A DNA stretch of 64,000 nucleotides from an uncultured Lachnospiraceae bacterium (GCA_900550235.1 URRQ01000005.1:1-64000), one strand, 5' to 3'. Shown: positions 46,266-56,679, counted from the stretch's first letter. The notes: generated by a model from the letters alone, not told the origin. Made by a program: numbers and translations.

Positions 46266-47420
46266 CTAATGTCTTGTATATCTTCGAAGCATTGGTACAC
46301 AATTATACAATACGCCAAGTGTGTAGTCAATTTCTTCTTTTGTTGTAAATTCTGACAAACTAAATCTCAACGTAGAATCCAAGAACTCTTTCGTTGTTCC
46401 GATACCGCGCAATACTCCACTGATTGCCGGATGATTCGATGCACAAGCCGAACCGGAAGACACATAGATTCCACGTTCTTCCAATGTGTGAAGCAGCACC
46501 TCACTTCTGATTCCTGCGATTCCCACACTCACAATATGCGGAGCGCTTCTTTCATCAGTCAGTCCGTGGACTTTTGTGTTCTCGATTTTTGCAATACCCT
46601 CAATAAATCTTTGTTTCAATTCTCTCATATGAGAAGTCTTAGCATCTAAATCTGTATATATTTCTTTTGCCGCCACACCAAGTCCTGCAATCCCCGGTAC
46701 GTTTTCTGTGCCGGAACGAATATTCTTTTGCTGTTCTCCACCAAATATAATCGGATGAATCTTTACTTTTTCATTGACATATAACGCGCCAATTCCCTTT
46801 GGCCCATGGATTTTATGACCGCTGATAGATAACAGATCGATGCCTACTCTCTTTGGGTATATTCGATATTTTCCAAATCCCTGCACTGCATCAACATGGA
46901 ATAATATATTTCGATTGTAGTTCTTTACAATCTGTACCGCCTCATCGATCGGCTGCACGGATCCAATTTCATTGTTCACATACATAATAGAAACTAAAAT
47001 CGTATCTTTACACAACGCTTCTCTTAAATCCTGTAATCGAATCCGTCCTGTTTCATCAACTGGAAGATACGTGACTCTAAATCCTTCTTCTTCCAAATAC
47101 TGCATCGTATTCAAAATTGCAGGATGCTCAATAGATGTAGTGATCAAATGATTTCCAGCTCTTTTATTCGCTCTCGCACAACCAATCAATGCAAGATTAT
47201 CACTTTCGGTTCCTCCGGATGTGAAAAACAATTCCTTCTCCTGCACTTTTAAAAGCTTGGCAAGAATTTCTTTTGTTTCCCGAATATATTTTTCTGCTTC
47301 AACACCTTTTCTATGCATAGAGGAAGGATTGCCATACTCCTCGCACATCACCTTTCGAACGGTTTCCCCTACACAATCATAACACCTTGTCGTCGCGGAA
47401 TTGTCCAAATATACTTCCAT
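46266..47420 (-). CDS. Cysteine desulfurase (NifZ/IscS type) paired with ThiI
   Basis: PLP enzyme that takes sulfur from cysteine. The 384-residue protein starts MEVYLDNSATTRC, has the PLP lysine in SISGHKIHGPKGIG (about residue 200), FTSGGTESDNLALIG, and the active Cys in SSGSACASNHPAISG. Its place directly before thiI matches Bacillus nifZ-thiI, a dedicated sulfur donor, instead of isc/suf cluster assembly; no iscU or sufB is nearby. Confidence 0.95.
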   Translation of the reverse strand: MEVYLDNSATTRCYDCVGETVRKVMCEEYGNPSSMHRKGVEAEKYIRETKEILAKLLKVQEKELFFTSGGTESDNLALIGCARANKRAGNHLITTSIEHPAILNTMQYLEEEGFRVTYLPVDETGRIRLQDLREALCKDTILVSIMYVNNEIGSVQPIDEAVQIVKNYNRNILFHVDAVQGFGKYRIYPKRVGIDLLSISGHKIHGPKGIGALYVNEKVKIHPIIFGGEQQKNIRSGTENVPGIAGLGVAAKEIYTDLDAKTSHMRELKQRFIEGIAKIENTKVHGLTDERSAPHIVSVGIAGIRSEVLLHTLEERGIYVSSGSACASNHPAISGVLRGIGTTKEFLDSTLRFSLSEFTTKEEIDYTLGVLYNCVPMLRRYTRH

Positions 47421-47462
47421 TTATCTTCTCCTATCTATTGTTCTTACTATCAGCTTATGTTT

Positions 47463-48200
47463 TTAGCTCTCTAGATGATACATCAAAACAGAAAGCATGG
47501 TAAGACCTGCAGTCTCTGTACGCAAGATTCGCTTGCCTAACGTCACAGGCTTTGCGCCCATCTCGACTGCTAATTCTACTTCTTCCTGCTCGAATCCACC
47601 TTCCGGCCCAATGAAAATTCCCACGGATTGTCCCGGCTCAATCGAACGGATCAACTGTTTTGTCTCTTGCATCCCTTCAGCCAGCTCATACGGAATCAAT
47701 ACAATATCCAACTGCTTTGCATAAGAAAGTGCTTCCTTATAAGACATGACTGATTTTACCTCCGGAATCCTCGCTCTTCCGGACTGCTTGGCGCCGCTTT
47801 CAGAAATACTGTTCCACCGCTCTACCTTTTTCGCAGCTTTTTTCTCATCTAGCTTCACTACTGCACGTCTTGTAGAAACAGGAATGATCTCCCACGCGCC
47901 CAATTCCACCGCTTTTTGTACGATCCATTCCATTTTATCACTTTTGGGAAGTCCTTGAAAAAGATAAAGCTTTGACGGAAGTTCTGTGTCTGCTTTCAGT
48001 TCTTCCAAAATCATTGCACATACTTCTTTTTCCGTAAACTCCTCGATCTTACATCTGTATTTCTTATTATTCCCATCGCTGACTTGGAATTCTTCACCAA
48101 TCTTCATACGAAGCACATTCTTCATATGATTCACATCTGAGCCTTCGATGAAAATGTGATTCTCATTCACCTGATCCGGTGTCACAAAAAAGTGATGCAT
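47463..48200 (-). CDS. rsmE: 16S rRNA m3U1498 methyltransferase RsmE
   Basis: SPOUT-class methyltransferase acting on 16S rRNA U1498. The 245-residue protein has an N-terminal PUA-like domain (HHFFVTPDQV...HMKNVLRMKIGEEF) and the trefoil-knot SAM site IGPEGGFEQEEVELA and LGKRILRTETAG near the C terminus. It lies 9 bases after prmA and 42 bases before the desulfurase, so prmA-rsmE-desulfurase-thiI may be one unit. Confidence 0.96.
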   Translation of the reverse strand: MHHFFVTPDQVNENHIFIEGSDVNHMKNVLRMKIGEEFQVSDGNNKKYRCKIEEFTEKEVCAMILEELKADTELPSKLYLFQGLPKSDKMEWIVQKAVELGAWEIIPVSTRRAVVKLDEKKAAKKVERWNSISESGAKQSGRARIPEVKSVMSYKEALSYAKQLDIVLIPYELAEGMQETKQLIRSIEPGQSVGIFIGPEGGFEQEEVELAVEMGAKPVTLGKRILRTETAGLTMLSVLMYHLES

Positions 48201-48209
48201 ATGTGCCTC

Positions 48210-49163
48210 CTAGTTTTTTCTCGCTGTTACAGATACCCATTCTCCTTGATATGTTACTTCAAGAACCTCAAGTCCTGCTTTTTTCACAGCCTCAACTACA
48301 GTTTCTTCTTTGTCATCAATAATACCGCTTGTAATATAGATTCCTCCTTGTTTCAAATGATCTACGATCACAGGAGTCAACGGTACAAGCACATCCGCAA
48401 GAATATTGGCTACAACGATATCATATTTTTCATAACCGACCGTATCCTGCACCGATTTATCATCAATGATATTTCCAATCATAACTTCATATTGATCTTT
48501 GGAAATTCCGTTTTCTTCCATATTCTCATATGTTGCATCAATAGCACAAGGATCCAAATCTGTACCTACAGAATAATTTGCACCAAATTTCAATGCAAGC
48601 ATTCCAAGAATTCCACTTCCACAGCCAACATCAAGAATTCGTGTGTCCTTTGTTACATATTTTCGAATCTGGCGGATACAAAGCTGTGTTGTCTCATGCA
48701 TTCCTGTTCCAAATGCCGTTCCCGGATCAATGTGAACGATCATCTTGTCTTCATCTTCCGGCTTTACTTTCTCCCAAGACGGAATGATCAAAATATCGTC
48801 TACATAGAATTGATGAAAATACTTTTTCCAGTTATTGATCCAGTCTACATCTTCTGTCTGCGATTCTTCAATACTACATTCTCCCAAATCTATAAATTCT
48901 TTCATTTCTTCCAATTCCTGCTTTACATTCGCAAGAATACCTTCTATATCTGCGTCATCATCTAAATAGAAGCTTAAGTATGCCACTCCGTCATCTGCCT
49001 CTGTCTCCGGTAGAATGTCTACAAACATTTGCTCTTTGTCTGCCGCCGTAAGAGGAATCTTATCTTCTATTTCTACTCCTTCCACTCCGAGATCCGCAAG
49101 CATGCTGCTTACGATATCTTCCGCTTCTGTCTTTGTTTTTAATCTGAATTTATTCCATTTCAT
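48210..49163 (-). CDS. prmA: Ribosomal protein L11 methyltransferase
   Basis: Methylates lysines of ribosomal protein L11. The 317 residues contain an N-terminal substrate domain (KWNKFRLKTKTEAEDIV), the GTAFGTGMHETT motif (about 165-176), SAM motif I LDVGCGSGILGMLALKFGA and VVANILADVL. Paired with rsmE, as in many Firmicutes. Confidence 0.96.
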   Translation of the reverse strand: MKWNKFRLKTKTEAEDIVSSMLADLGVEGVEIEDKIPLTAADKEQMFVDILPETEADDGVAYLSFYLDDDADIEGILANVKQELEEMKEFIDLGECSIEESQTEDVDWINNWKKYFHQFYVDDILIIPSWEKVKPEDEDKMIVHIDPGTAFGTGMHETTQLCIRQIRKYVTKDTRILDVGCGSGILGMLALKFGANYSVGTDLDPCAIDATYENMEENGISKDQYEVMIGNIIDDKSVQDTVGYEKYDIVVANILADVLVPLTPVIVDHLKQGGIYITSGIIDDKEETVVEAVKKAGLEVLEVTYQGEWVSVTARKN

Positions 49164-49181
49164 ACATTCACCTTCCTAGTT

Positions 49182-49760
49182 TTATCCTAATATTCCAAGA
49201 TGTTCCAACAATATTTTAACTCCCATCAGAATCAATATGATCCCTCCGGCAAGTTCTGCCTTCGCTTTATATTTTGCTCCAAATATATTCCCGATTTTTA
49301 CTCCTGCCACAGAAATCAAAAACGTTGTTCCTCCGATAAATAGGACTGCGGGCACAATATCTACATGTAAAAACGCAAACGTCACGCCAACTGCCAACGC
49401 ATCAATACTCGTTGCCACTGCAAGTCCAAGCATCTCTTTCACTGCAAGTTCATTTCCATCTACACTGCATACTTCCTCTTCTTCATCATCTGACAACGCT
49501 TCTCTGATCATATTTCCACCAATCAGCCCCAAGAGCACAAATGCGATCCAATGGTCAATAGAAGTAATCATGTCTTTAAACTGAACACCGAGAATATATC
49601 CTATAAGAGGCATAAACCCTTGAAAAAAGCCAAAATACAATCCAACGATCATTCCTTTTTTCCAAGTGCATTTTCTCATGCAAAGTCCCTTACACACAGA
49701 AACTGCAAATGCATCCATGGACAAACCTACCGCAATAAAAAAGAGTTCCAATATACCCAT
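49182..49760 (-). CDS. mntP: MntP-type manganese efflux pump
   Basis: Exports Mn2+. The 192-residue membrane protein has six helices in two repeats, each with the acidic [13 protein letters not shown] (15-27) and [13 protein letters not shown] motifs that form the ion path, and a soluble acidic loop (SDDEEEEVC) between the halves. No yybP-ykoY manganese riboswitch was recognised; only six bases separate it from the gene upstream, so it is probably read through from there. Confidence 0.92.
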   Translation of the reverse strand: MGILELFFIAVGLSMDAFAVSVCKGLCMRKCTWKKGMIVGLYFGFFQGFMPLIGYILGVQFKDMITSIDHWIAFVLLGLIGGNMIREALSDDEEEEVCSVDGNELAVKEMLGLAVATSIDALAVGVTFAFLHVDIVPAVLFIGGTTFLISVAGVKIGNIFGAKYKAKAELAGGIILILMGVKILLEHLGILG

Positions 49761-49766
49761 CTGCGC

Positions 49767-51044
49767 TTATTCTCCTACCATAATACGGATGATTTCTTCA
49801 TTGGTTCCTTTCATGCCGTCTTTTCCCAATCTTCCTACATTGCGTATCGTTGCATCTACACCTTTGATTACAATTCCATCGCCGTCATAGAATTGTTGTC
49901 CTTGTTTATACATATTATATCCTAAAATTCCAGCATCGACTGCGGAAGCGATTTTGGCTGCACAAGATGCTTTCGCACCGTCACAAACGATTCCTGAAAC
50001 AATTGCAAGTGCATTGACAATCGTATGAGCAATCTCTTCAAATGTACCTCCCATCAAATATGCGATTCCGGCTCCTGCTCCCGCTCCCGCGCTAACTGCA
50101 CCACAAAAAGCAGACAAGCGACCAATTCCTGTCTTTTGATGAATTGTTACAAGATTGGATAAAGTTAAAGCACGGTATAATTCTGTTTCGCTTGATTTTA
50201 ACTCTTTCGCATATTCAATAACCGGCAAAGATGCTGTCATTCCTTGATTTCCACTTCCCGAATTAATAATAACCGGAAGTTCACACCCATTCATTCTGGC
50301 GTCAGAGCCTGCTGCCGCTGCCGCTTTTGCTCTCGTACGTACATCATCTCCATATGTAGCAAGAAGTACTGAACCTATATTTGCTCCATAATCTCCACGA
50401 AGTCCTTCTTCAGAAATTGCCGTATTATAAGCAATCTGCCGATCCAATGTTTCTTTTACATCTTCTACTTCAACTGTATTGGCAAAGTCAAGGATATCTT
50501 CTACATTTAACAAAGATCGGTCAGTAAGTCCTTCTTCCTTTTCCCCTTCCACTTCAATCTGATAGAGTACATTTCCATCTTTTTCAATCAATACAATATT
50601 CGTGTGATAATTTGCAATTCTTACCTTTGCATAAGACTCCTCGTGGTATACTGTCACGATAATCTCAAACGTAATTCCGTGATCCACATGTTCTACTGTG
50701 ATCGGGGTTGTTTCCAAGTATTCTTTCATCTTCCTTGTACCTTCTTGGGAAACCTCTGCGATCACTTCCAATTCTTTTTCTGGTTTTCCTGCAATGATCC
50801 CAGCCGTTGCCGCTGCAGGAATTCCTTTTAGATGGTCTGTGTTCGGAACAATCACGCTTTTCACATTTTTAATAATGCTTCCGCTCGCTTCAATACAAAC
50901 TCTGTCCGGTAAACAGCCAAGCACTTCTCTGGCTTTTGCTGCCGCATATGCCAATGCGATCGGTTCTGTACATCCCATAGCCGGCACTAATTCTTCTTTT
51001 AAAATCTGCACATAAGCCTGATATTTCTCATCTGTTCTCTTCAT
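49767..51044 (-). CDS. L-cysteine desulfidase / serine dehydratase-like protein (UPF0597)
   Basis: Probable iron-sulfur lyase of the CyuA/YhaM (UPF0597) family, breaking L-cysteine to pyruvate, sulfide and ammonia. The 425 residues show the family motifs PAMGCTEPIALAYAAAKA (22-39), INSGSGNQGMTASLPV, RLSAFCGAVSAGAGAGAG and VSGIVCDGAKASCAAKI; the three cysteine sites probably hold the cluster. The ATG at 51044 has GAGG 10 bases ahead and was preferred over 51059. A serine dehydratase activity is possible. Confidence 0.88.
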   Translation of the reverse strand: MKRTDEKYQAYVQILKEELVPAMGCTEPIALAYAAAKAREVLGCLPDRVCIEASGSIIKNVKSVIVPNTDHLKGIPAAATAGIIAGKPEKELEVIAEVSQEGTRKMKEYLETTPITVEHVDHGITFEIIVTVYHEESYAKVRIANYHTNIVLIEKDGNVLYQIEVEGEKEEGLTDRSLLNVEDILDFANTVEVEDVKETLDRQIAYNTAISEEGLRGDYGANIGSVLLATYGDDVRTRAKAAAAAGSDARMNGCELPVIINSGSGNQGMTASLPVIEYAKELKSSETELYRALTLSNLVTIHQKTGIGRLSAFCGAVSAGAGAGAGIAYLMGGTFEEIAHTIVNALAIVSGIVCDGAKASCAAKIASAVDAGILGYNMYKQGQQFYDGDGIVIKGVDATIRNVGRLGKDGMKGTNEEIIRIMVGE

Positions 51045-51074
51045 TTTTCTATTCCTCATCTTTCACAAGTTTTA

Positions 51075-52217
51075 CTATAACTCGCTGCATAACAATTTAT
51101 TATACCATATATAGTCTTTTTCTGCTACAATCCGTTCCAATGTTTCAAGATTCTCGTCGGAATGTTCCACCTCTCGCGAATAATGATGGGCAACTTCTAC
51201 CATATCCATAAAAGTAAATTGTTTCTCTTTTTTCCAATAAACTGCCATTGCCAGTTCTTCGATCAAAAGAGTGCTTACTACTGCCATCAGCATTTTGGAA
51301 TACCCTCGTCCATCGTAAACACCACCACAAAAATACGTAAACACAAAATAGACCATTAATTGTTCACTATAACTGTGCTTTTGCAGAACATTCTCCTGAA
51401 ACTCTGTTCGCATCTCCAAATATTCTTCTTCTGAATGATATAAAATACCTTCTAAATCTTTGATATAATCCGGCCATTGTTTTCTAAGTATTTCTAATTC
51501 ACCGAATATAGACCATAGTTCCTGCATTGTCTGGAAGCGTTTTCCATTTTCCTCTTGACAACTCTTTAATTTTTTTAGAAAGCGTTGAGGAGCCCCCTCT
51601 TTTTCATAGCGCGCACATACTTCATCTACTTCAAAGAGATTTCTCTTACGAATCTTACATTCTGCATCATGTGCAAGTCCCAGCGCCATGGCGATTCGAA
51701 GTCCAATTTTCTCTTCTCTGTTTTGTAAGATTCGGATTGCACTTTCTCGTACTGACAAAAGCTTATCATACAAGAAATAATCGAACGTCTCTTCTTCCGC
51801 CTCATCTCTTTCCGTTTCTTTTGTCAAAAATCTTATCGGAGAAGTACAGCCTAAGATAAGTTTTCCTGCTTCCATGCAAGAAAGCGAAAGGGAAATTTCC
51901 CGTACATTCGGAAATTCTTCTATATGTCTCGGATAATTTCTACACGTTTTACAAAACATGTCAGGCCCTAATTCCGAACAAATATCACACAAATTATTCT
52001 CATCTAAAAATGCACATCTCCCATCATATTGTAGAAATGATCCTTCTTTCCAATCGATTGAATTGAAAAGCCGATTTCCAAAAGCTCCTTTGACCTTTCG
52101 ATATTTTTTTAAAGAACGCTCATCGATCATGATCTGCCATCCTGCACAACAAGTGTCTTCGCATTGATCTGCCGTGCAGTGAAATTTATTATAGTAATGA
52201 GGTACCGTATACTGCAT
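51075..52217 (-). CDS. FliB-like flagellin lysine N-methylase family protein
   Basis: A 380-residue protein of the FliB family. The N terminus carries an iron-sulfur or zinc cysteine cluster: CTADQCEDTCCAGW (near 14-27), CAFLDENNLCDICSELG and CKTCRNYPRH, like YkgJ-type CxxCxxCC proteins. The C-terminal half is helical (YFVFTYFCGGVYDGRGYSK). FliB methylates flagellin lysines in Salmonella, but no flagellar gene is in the window, so its substrate here is unknown. It lies 30 bases before the UPF0597 gene and 2 bases after sbcC. Confidence 0.82.
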   Translation of the reverse strand: MQYTVPHYYNKFHCTADQCEDTCCAGWQIMIDERSLKKYRKVKGAFGNRLFNSIDWKEGSFLQYDGRCAFLDENNLCDICSELGPDMFCKTCRNYPRHIEEFPNVREISLSLSCMEAGKLILGCTSPIRFLTKETERDEAEEETFDYFLYDKLLSVRESAIRILQNREEKIGLRIAMALGLAHDAECKIRKRNLFEVDEVCARYEKEGAPQRFLKKLKSCQEENGKRFQTMQELWSIFGELEILRKQWPDYIKDLEGILYHSEEEYLEMRTEFQENVLQKHSYSEQLMVYFVFTYFCGGVYDGRGYSKMLMAVVSTLLIEELAMAVYWKKEKQFTFMDMVEVAHHYSREVEHSDENLETLERIVAEKDYIWYNKLLCSEL

Positions 52218-52219
52218 AA

Positions 52220-54955
52220 TTATTCTCCTGTTATAAGTTTTACTGTGCTTCCGTCTGATTTTTGTTTTGTGACAATGATCTGCTTTTCTATTCTTTCTTT
52301 CAATTCCGCCACATGGGAAATGATTCCTACAAGACGATTTCCATCTGCCAAATTCAGCAATGCTTTTACCGCCTGATCCAACGTTTCCTCATCTAAAGAA
52401 CCAAATCCTTCATCTATGAACATCGCATCCAATTGAATTCCTCCTGCCTCTGATTGAATCTCATCAGATAACCCCAAAGCGAGTGCGAGAGATGCTTGAA
52501 ATGATTCTCCACCGGAAAGAGTTCGAACACTTCGTATACTACCATTGTAATGATCAATCACATCTAATTCAAGACCACTTTGACTTCTCAGATTTTCCGC
52601 AGTTTCTCTTCGCTTTAATTCATACTGTCCGCCGGACATCATCATGAATCTGGTGTTTGCTCTTGCTATGATCCGATTGAAATGACTCATTTGAATGTAA
52701 GTTTCCAACATAATCTTTTCTTTCCCACTTACGTTTCCGTTAGCTGTATTGGAAAGAGTTTTTACCATTTTCCATTGTTCTTCAACATTCTGTAGTTTTT
52801 CAAACTGTCCTTGGATTGCGTTTTCAACTCGCTTGTTCATTTGATAGTCTGTAACTGTTTTTTCTTTTTTCAAAAGAATCTCACGTTTTTTCTGCATACA
52901 ACTTTGTTGCTGTTCCAAGAGTTCTGCATACTTTGAATCTTGAAATCCATCCAATTGCTCTTGTAACGTCTGTATTTTTGCAGTTTTACTTTGTATGGTT
53001 TCTTTTGTAGTTCGATACTGCTCTTCCGCACTACGATATGCCAAATCAAGAGCATTCTTCTGATCTTTTTTCTTTTCGAGCGCTTGTAAGGCGTCTTTCT
53101 TACTTGTATACGACAGAACAGAGATTGCCTTTTCATAACGTTCTGTTAAAATAGCGCATTCCCGTTCCATTTCATGATATCGACGTTCTTTTTCCTCCAG
53201 CATTTCGTCCCATTTTTTCAAATAAGACTCTCCTTTTTCATTCTGCTCTTCCAGTATCTTTTTTTGCTGAATCGCTTGATTTGCTCGTTTTCGCTGTTCG
53301 TTTATCGTGCTCTCTTGTATGTGCAGACACTGTACACGCTCTTCTAGTGACGATGAAATCGACTGCGGAATTTCTCCAAATAATTCTTTGCATGTTTCTT
53401 CCAACTGTTTTTTCTTTTCTTCCAGTTGTCCTTTCGTTTTACCGGCCTTTTCACTTAATAAAAAGACTTGATCGGATAACTTTTGATTTTTTTCCTTGAT
53501 ACGCTTTAGTTCCTCTTCTGTACAAGTCGATTCTTGTATTTTTGCAGGATTTGGATGATGAGTCGCCCCACAGACCGGACAAGGCGCACCCTCTTCCAAA
53601 TGTTCAGCCAATATTCCAGCCTGCCCATCTAAGAAATTCTGTTCCATCTGTTCAAAAATCTTTCGAATCCGTATGCTTTCTGCATTCCCCTTCTGATAGT
53701 CTTCCTGTGCATTTTTCAACCGTTTTGCCAATTCTCGATACTCAACGAGAACCTTTTGGAAATTGCGAACCTTCGCTTTTTCTTCCTTTACTTTCTGCTC
53801 CTCTTGTTCCAAACGTACACACCGTGCATCCAAATCTTGATACTGCACAAGCAGCTCTTTTATTTTTTGTAGTTTTCCCGTTCCGTTTTCCTTTTTCTCT
53901 TTTAAATCTTCTCTTTCTTTTTTCAAAGCAGACGTCTGAGCCTCTGCCTTCGTTTTTTGTTCCAAGATATGATCGGCTTCTTCATACAGTGAAAGTTTTT
54001 CTTCAGATCCTGCAATATCCAATGCTAACTTTTCTCTCTCCGGCTGCCGTTTTTCCTCTGCCTTTAAAACTTCTTCTATTTCTGGCATCCGCGAAATCCA
54101 CACAGCCAATTCTTCATTGATCCGTACAAGTTCTTGTTCTGCACGCTTTTGATTTTCCGCTTTCCCAATTGCCTTTTGAATCCCTGCAATCTGTTCTTCC
54201 AAACACTCCAAGTTATAGTCACATTCCAGAATTGTCTTTTTCTCATCTTCTATTAAACATGCTAAAAATTGCAACGTCTCTTCTACAGTATTGTCTTTTC
54301 GTTCGTCATCCGAATGAATTTCCGTCTTATATTGTTGGATACTTTTCGTCAATTGCTCATACTCTATTCGGAGTGTACCGGACATAGTCTTTAAGCGTTC
54401 CTGCAGAATCTGATACTCTTTTGTATGAAATATTTCTCGAAAAATCTTACTTCTATCCTCTGTTTTTGCAAAAAGCAGTTTCAGAAAATCACCCTGAGCG
54501 ATCATAGCTATTTGCGTAAATTGGCCTCGATCCAGTCCAATCAACTCGACGACTGCCTTCGTCACTTCTTTGCTCTTCGTAATAATTTTCCCATCTGGAT
54601 ACTCCAATTGAGCATCTGCTTTTTCTGTCGTCAGTCCTTTTCCTTTTTTTGCAGGCCTTAAATATTCCGGATTCCTACGCACCCGATACACTTCGTTACG
54701 ATACTGGAATTCTAACTCTACAAACGTTGGTGTTTCTTCCTTTGCATATTTACTTCGAAACATATCTGACTCTCGATTATTTCCACTCGCTTCTCCGTAA
54801 AGTGCAAATGCGATTCCATCAAATATCGTAGTCTTACCTGCTCCCGTATCTCCGGTAATCAAATAAAGTCCCCGCTCACCAAGCTGTTCAAAATCAACCT
54901 TCACTTCTCCCGCATACGGTCCAAAAGCAGACATGGTAAGTTTTAATGGTTTCAT
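52220..54955 (-). CDS. sbcC: Exonuclease subunit SbcC
   Basis: SMC-like ATPase partner of SbcD that opens DNA hairpins and blocked ends. The 911 residues show Walker A TGDTGAGKTT near 34-43, a long coiled coil (about 180-740) with a zinc hook CPVC in the middle (GAPCPVCGATHHP), the signature LSGGESFQASLALALG and Walker B AMFIDEGFGSLDEE. It starts one base after the sbcD stop. Confidence 0.96.
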   Translation of the reverse strand: MKPLKLTMSAFGPYAGEVKVDFEQLGERGLYLITGDTGAGKTTIFDGIAFALYGEASGNNRESDMFRSKYAKEETPTFVELEFQYRNEVYRVRRNPEYLRPAKKGKGLTTEKADAQLEYPDGKIITKSKEVTKAVVELIGLDRGQFTQIAMIAQGDFLKLLFAKTEDRSKIFREIFHTKEYQILQERLKTMSGTLRIEYEQLTKSIQQYKTEIHSDDERKDNTVEETLQFLACLIEDEKKTILECDYNLECLEEQIAGIQKAIGKAENQKRAEQELVRINEELAVWISRMPEIEEVLKAEEKRQPEREKLALDIAGSEEKLSLYEEADHILEQKTKAEAQTSALKKEREDLKEKKENGTGKLQKIKELLVQYQDLDARCVRLEQEEQKVKEEKAKVRNFQKVLVEYRELAKRLKNAQEDYQKGNAESIRIRKIFEQMEQNFLDGQAGILAEHLEEGAPCPVCGATHHPNPAKIQESTCTEEELKRIKEKNQKLSDQVFLLSEKAGKTKGQLEEKKKQLEETCKELFGEIPQSISSSLEERVQCLHIQESTINEQRKRANQAIQQKKILEEQNEKGESYLKKWDEMLEEKERRYHEMERECAILTERYEKAISVLSYTSKKDALQALEKKKDQKNALDLAYRSAEEQYRTTKETIQSKTAKIQTLQEQLDGFQDSKYAELLEQQQSCMQKKREILLKKEKTVTDYQMNKRVENAIQGQFEKLQNVEEQWKMVKTLSNTANGNVSGKEKIMLETYIQMSHFNRIIARANTRFMMMSGGQYELKRRETAENLRSQSGLELDVIDHYNGSIRSVRTLSGGESFQASLALALGLSDEIQSEAGGIQLDAMFIDEGFGSLDEETLDQAVKALLNLADGNRLVGIISHVAELKERIEKQIIVTKQKSDGSTVKLITGE

Positions 54956-56092
54956 CTAAGATTCCTCCCATATTTCTTCAATCAGTAACTGCAAAAACTT
55001 CTGTTGCTCTTCTGACATGTTCTGATTATTTTGAAGTTCATATAATTCGCCAAATAACTCCATCGGTGTTTTTTGCTTGATATGCTTTGCTTCTTCAATA
55101 TTTTGACTCATTTTCGTTCGTTTATTGTCATAATCTATTTTCATAATATTAGGATAAACCACTCGAAGCTTATTCAAAACATCCGGGATATCTTCTTCAT
55201 CTGTAAGGGTCACATGCATATAGTTGTCGCATGTTTGCTTTTGATAAAACTGTTTCGACACCAATTCTTCATAAGTTCCTTTGATTTCACATAGATCACG
55301 CAAAGGAGAAAGCGGAACTGTCCGAATCGTCACCTCATCTTTTTCCCGTAACTCCACAACTGTAACAGATTTTTGATGTGTACTTTCTGAAAATGAATAT
55401 TTTAATGGCGACCCGCAATATCGTATCTTATCTCCAGCCATATTCTGCGGTCTATGTATATGCCCCAATGCAACATAATCAAACACAGCAAAACGAGAGG
55501 CATTGACATTGTCTATGCCTCCCACGGATATTTCTTCTGACTCCGACCTCAAAGCTCCTGTTACAAACTGGTGTGCCAAAATCACATTTCGTTTCTTCTT
55601 GTCTATCTGCATTGCTTCGACTACCGCTTGAACCGCCTCATCATAGCTATGAATCTCCTCCTGTTCTTCTAGCACACGACGAACATAAACCGGCTTTATA
55701 AACGGCAGTAAATATACATTCACCTCTCCATAAGTATCTTTTAGCACAACAGGAGATGGAATTTGCGTAAATACCGGTGAAACAAACACTTTCTTTTCTT
55801 TCATCAGTTCTCCGCCAAACGCCAATCGTTCTGCCGAATCATGATTTCCACTGATCAAAAATATATACAAGTCGCGTTTTGCAAGTTCATTTAAAAACCA
55901 ATCAAACAATTGCACCGCTTCCGCAGGCGGAACCGGCTTATCATAGATATCTCCCGCAATAAAAACACCGTCTGCATTTTCTTCATCAATGATTGTTAAG
56001 ATTTCATTCAAGATATAGTTCTGATCTTCTATCATAGAAAATTCATTCACACGTTTTCCTAAATGCAAATCCGATAAATGAATAAATTTCAT
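54956..56092 (-). CDS. sbcD: Exonuclease subunit SbcD
   Basis: Metallophosphoesterase nuclease of the SbcCD (Rad50-Mre11) complex. The 378-residue protein has all metal motifs: LSDLHLGK (6-13), GDIYDKP, SGNHDSAERL, LAHQF and GHIHRPQ. The C-terminal part caps the site and binds SbcC. Immediately followed by sbcC. Confidence 0.96.
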   Translation of the reverse strand: MKFIHLSDLHLGKRVNEFSMIEDQNYILNEILTIIDEENADGVFIAGDIYDKPVPPAEAVQLFDWFLNELAKRDLYIFLISGNHDSAERLAFGGELMKEKKVFVSPVFTQIPSPVVLKDTYGEVNVYLLPFIKPVYVRRVLEEQEEIHSYDEAVQAVVEAMQIDKKKRNVILAHQFVTGALRSESEEISVGGIDNVNASRFAVFDYVALGHIHRPQNMAGDKIRYCGSPLKYSFSESTHQKSVTVVELREKDEVTIRTVPLSPLRDLCEIKGTYEELVSKQFYQKQTCDNYMHVTLTDEEDIPDVLNKLRVVYPNIMKIDYDNKRTKMSQNIEEAKHIKQKTPMELFGELYELQNNQNMSEEQQKFLQLLIEEIWEES

Positions 56093-56120
56093 CCCTATCC
56101 TCTCTACTAATACTGTCTTT

Positions 56121-56648
56121 TTACTTCCACGTTACTCTGATCTTACAGTCTTCACTCAATTCGCAAGATTCTGCCGTCAGCATGATTCCAGCCTTTTTAA
56201 ATGCTGCACAAAGACGCATGAACACATCGCAAATCACATTCTCATACCGCATATTCTCTTTATATGTAGCATAGCGTTCTTTGTCTTTTATCATCTCCAA
56301 TGGTAAAATATGTCGTTCCAAATCCCATGTCCATATTTTTCCATAATCCAAAAACTGAAACTCCTGAGCATTTGTTTTTTCTCTTCCACATTCCAAATTA
56401 GACGGAATCTCTTTTAATTTTTCTTGATAAGAGTTCATGACATCATAAATTCGACGCACTTGCTCTTTGGTCATCTTGTACATCTCAATACCAATGATTT
56501 CATCAAACAGCTTATATCTGCAATATCTCAAATTACCGTTTCCATATAATTCAATAGAAAAACCGCCGTCATCTCCTTCGATTCCCATCTCCGGTCCAAT
56601 TCGATAGGAAAAAACGATGTGTTCTTTTCTCAATTCTTCAAACTTCAT
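56121..56648 (-). CDS. Protein of unknown function
   Basis: A soluble 175-residue protein I do not recognise. It starts MKFEELRKEHIVFSYRIGPEMGIEG and contains alternating strands (GFSIELYGNGNLRYCRYKLFDE) and helices (KEQVRRIYDVMNSYQEKLKEIP); the C-terminal VFMRLCAAFKKAGIMLT helix is amphipathic. No signal peptide or metal motif. It is followed by sbcD after 28 bases and preceded by the broken RsmH-like gene, so it may be a lineage-specific member of that group. Confidence 0.7.
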   Translation of the reverse strand: MKFEELRKEHIVFSYRIGPEMGIEGDDGGFSIELYGNGNLRYCRYKLFDEIIGIEMYKMTKEQVRRIYDVMNSYQEKLKEIPSNLECGREKTNAQEFQFLDYGKIWTWDLERHILPLEMIKDKERYATYKENMRYENVICDVFMRLCAAFKKAGIMLTAESCELSEDCKIRVTWK

Positions 56649-56679
56649 ACTTACCCCTTATTTCTTTTCTGTCTATTTT

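Noticed and set aside
48156..48965. 269-residue open frame on the plus strand
   Set aside because: Antisense to prmA, low-complexity I/F/N/H composition, no binding site.
53542..54120. 192-residue open frame on the plus strand
   Set aside because: Antisense to the sbcC coiled coil; proline/leucine-rich shadow.
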